Assembly (NCBI RefSeq): GCF_030915385.1
Contig: NZ_CP133268.1
Span: 1,488,001-1,552,000, forward strand
Direction of reading: 5' to 3'
DNA: 64,000 nucleotides
Source: Neobacillus sp. PS3-12
Lineage (GTDB): Bacteria > Bacillota > Bacilli > Bacillales > Cytobacillaceae
Shown one piece after another: positions 62,795 through 64,000 of this stretch. Under the pieces are notes generated by a model that was not told where the DNA came from, searched no databases, and saw nothing but the letters and a program-made list of their open reading frames with translations. Position 1 is the stretch's first letter; the number at the start of each line of letters is the position of its first letter. The translations under genes and the position numbers were made by a program.

Positions 62795-62817
62795 TCTAAT
62801 TGAAAAGGTGAAATAGG

Positions 62818-64000
62818 ATGAAAACCTTACCTTTAGTCCTAATAACTCTTATTCTCATCCCAATTCTTACTGGATGTTGGAACAGAAGAGAACTGAATGA
62901 ACTTGCCTTAGTTGTAGCCATGTCAATAGATAAATCCGGAAATCAATATTCAATCTCTACACAAGTGGTTGACCCGGGCGAAGTTTCCGTTAGCGCGAGA
63001 GGCGGCGGCAGAGCACCCGTAACAACTTATGATGAAAAGGGAAAGCATCTTTTTGAAGCTGTCCGCAGGATGACAACCGTTTCGCCAAGAAAACTTTATT
63101 GGTCACATCTGCAAATGCTTGTCATTAGTGAGGAAGTAGCCAAAGATGGTCTAAATAACATATTGGACTTTTTTACAAGAGACAACGAGTTTCGCAAGGA
63201 TTTTTACATCGTAGTCTCTAAAAACATCCAAGCCAAAGAAATTCTTAGAAATTTGACATCTATTGAAAAAATACCCGCCCATAAAATGCGCTCCTCCCTC
63301 GAGACATCTGAGAGAGCATGGGCACCAACAGTTGCCATCCAATTGGATGAACTTATTGCAGCTTTAACAAGCGATGGGATTAACCCTGTTCTTACAGGGA
63401 TAACCATTCATGGCAATGGTCCAAAAGGAGAGTCCGTCGAAAATGTCCAGAGAATTCAACCATTTGCCCGTCTTAAATATAAAAACATTGCGGTATTTAA
63501 GAAAGATAATTTAATTGGCTGGTTAAATGAAAATGAGAGTAAAGGTTACAACTATATCATGAATAATGTCCGCAGCACCGTTGGTCATATACCTTGTGAA
63601 AAAAAGGGAGAATTGGTCGTAGAAATTATTCGTTCCAAAACAAAGATTAAAGGTAAGGTTGTAAATGGAAAGCCCAAAATAGATATTTCTCTTTCATCAG
63701 AAGCAAATATTGGCGAGGTTTCTTGTCACGTTGATTTGACAAAGCCGGATGCCATCACCCAATTGGAAAAAAACACTGATAAAGTGAATGTTGATACTGT
63801 CAAAAACTCTATTAACAAAGCAAAAGAACTGGGTGTCGACGTATTTGGATTTGGTGAAGTAATCCATCGTGCAGATCCTAAAGCATGGAAAAGCCTAAAA
63901 AACAATTGGGACAAAGAATTTGTTAAAGTCCCTGTTACCATACACTCAGAATTTAAAATCAGACGAACAGGTGCAGTAAATCAATCATTTTTACAACAGG
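62818..64000 (+). CDS. gerKC: Ger(x)C-family lipoprotein, germination receptor C subunit (cut by window edge)
   Basis: The start of a GerC/GerKC-type lipoprotein, with at least 394 codons inside the window. Signal peptide with lipobox ILTGC (Cys near 20), then WNRRELNELALVVAMSIDKSG, the family N-terminus, and SARGGGRAPVTTYDEKGKHLFEAVRRMTTVSPRKLYWSHLQMLVISEEVA. The C-terminal domain is partly present (INKAKELGVDVFGFGEVIHRADPKAWK). AAAAGGTG precedes the ATG. It follows gerKA in one operon. Confidence 0.9.
   Translation, partial: MKTLPLVLITLILIPILTGCWNRRELNELALVVAMSIDKSGNQYSISTQVVDPGEVSVSARGGGRAPVTTYDEKGKHLFEAVRRMTTVSPRKLYWSHLQMLVISEEVAKDGLNNILDFFTRDNEFRKDFYIVVSKNIQAKEILRNLTSIEKIPAHKMRSSLETSERAWAPTVAIQLDELIAALTSDGINPVLTGITIHGNGPKGESVENVQRIQPFARLKYKNIAVFKKDNLIGWLNENESKGYNYIMNNVRSTVGHIPCEKKGELVVEIIRSKTKIKGKVVNGKPKIDISLSSEANIGEVSCHVDLTKPDAITQLEKNTDKVNVDTVKNSINKAKELGVDVFGFGEVIHRADPKAWKSLKNNWDKEFVKVPVTIHSEFKIRRTGAVNQSFLQQ

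Overview
The window is low-GC Firmicute DNA from an endospore-forming Bacillaceae, of a Bacillus/Neobacillus-like kind. Support comes from strong AGGAGG-type ribosome-binding sites, CotF-type coat genes in a yraDEFG-adhB arrangement, a GerA/GerC germinant-receptor locus, Rex and CcpA (cre) operators, and TPP and glycine riboswitches with intrinsic terminators. I saw no rRNA, tRNA, CRISPR array, prophage or IS transposase. Most of it reads as chromosomal metabolic DNA.

Layout. 0-9 kb: a GntR regulator cut by the edge, a YebC/PmpR-like regulator, a ClC transporter, a decayed membrane-protein remnant, a GtrA-fused glycosyltransferase with an acyltransferase, an orphan promoter-cre-terminator unit, and adhE behind two Rex-like sites and a cre. 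9-17 kb: an IDEAL-domain protein, an amino-acid permease, a hydrolase, and the TPP-riboswitch operon ylmB-tenA-thiZ-thiX-thiY for salvage of formylaminopyrimidine, then shikimate kinase. 17-26 kb: small proteins, an SsuABC-type ABC importer divergent from a CitA/DcuS-type two-component system, and adhB between CotF-like genes. 26-38 kb: a glycine riboswitch controlling an ACT protein and a UPF0210 protein, a 52-bp tandem repeat, two aminotransferases, the Lrp regulator alaR, a FabG-like reductase, and a livJ/livGFHM branched-chain amino-acid-type importer with an overlooked 59-residue gene at its end.

38.5-56.5 kb is the most interesting part. Glutaryl-CoA dehydrogenase-like and family III CoA-transferase genes, gabD/davD- and gabT/davT-like genes, glutamate dehydrogenase, a GabP-type permease, a sigma-54 activator, GlaH/CsiD, a DUF3870 protein, LhgO, a GntR regulator and a very large STAND/BTAD regulator lie together. 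This amounts to a compact 5-aminovalerate/GABA-to-glutarate pathway with both known exits from glutarate: the CoA route to crotonyl-CoA, and the hydroxylation route through L-2-hydroxyglutarate to 2-oxoglutarate. Matching 12-bp boxes and matching sigma-54 promoters suggest two layers of control.

56.6-64 kb holds thrB and hom with a scar where thrC should be, serA behind a terminator-like leader, and gerKA with the start of gerKC.

Caution: at least seven otherwise intact genes (yeeI/yebC-like, amino-acid permease, thiX, ylmB, sensor kinase, livG, serA) each carry a single-base frameshift, most in a homopolymer run. This looks like sequencing or assembly indels rather than gene decay. Those genes are described as their restored full-length forms.
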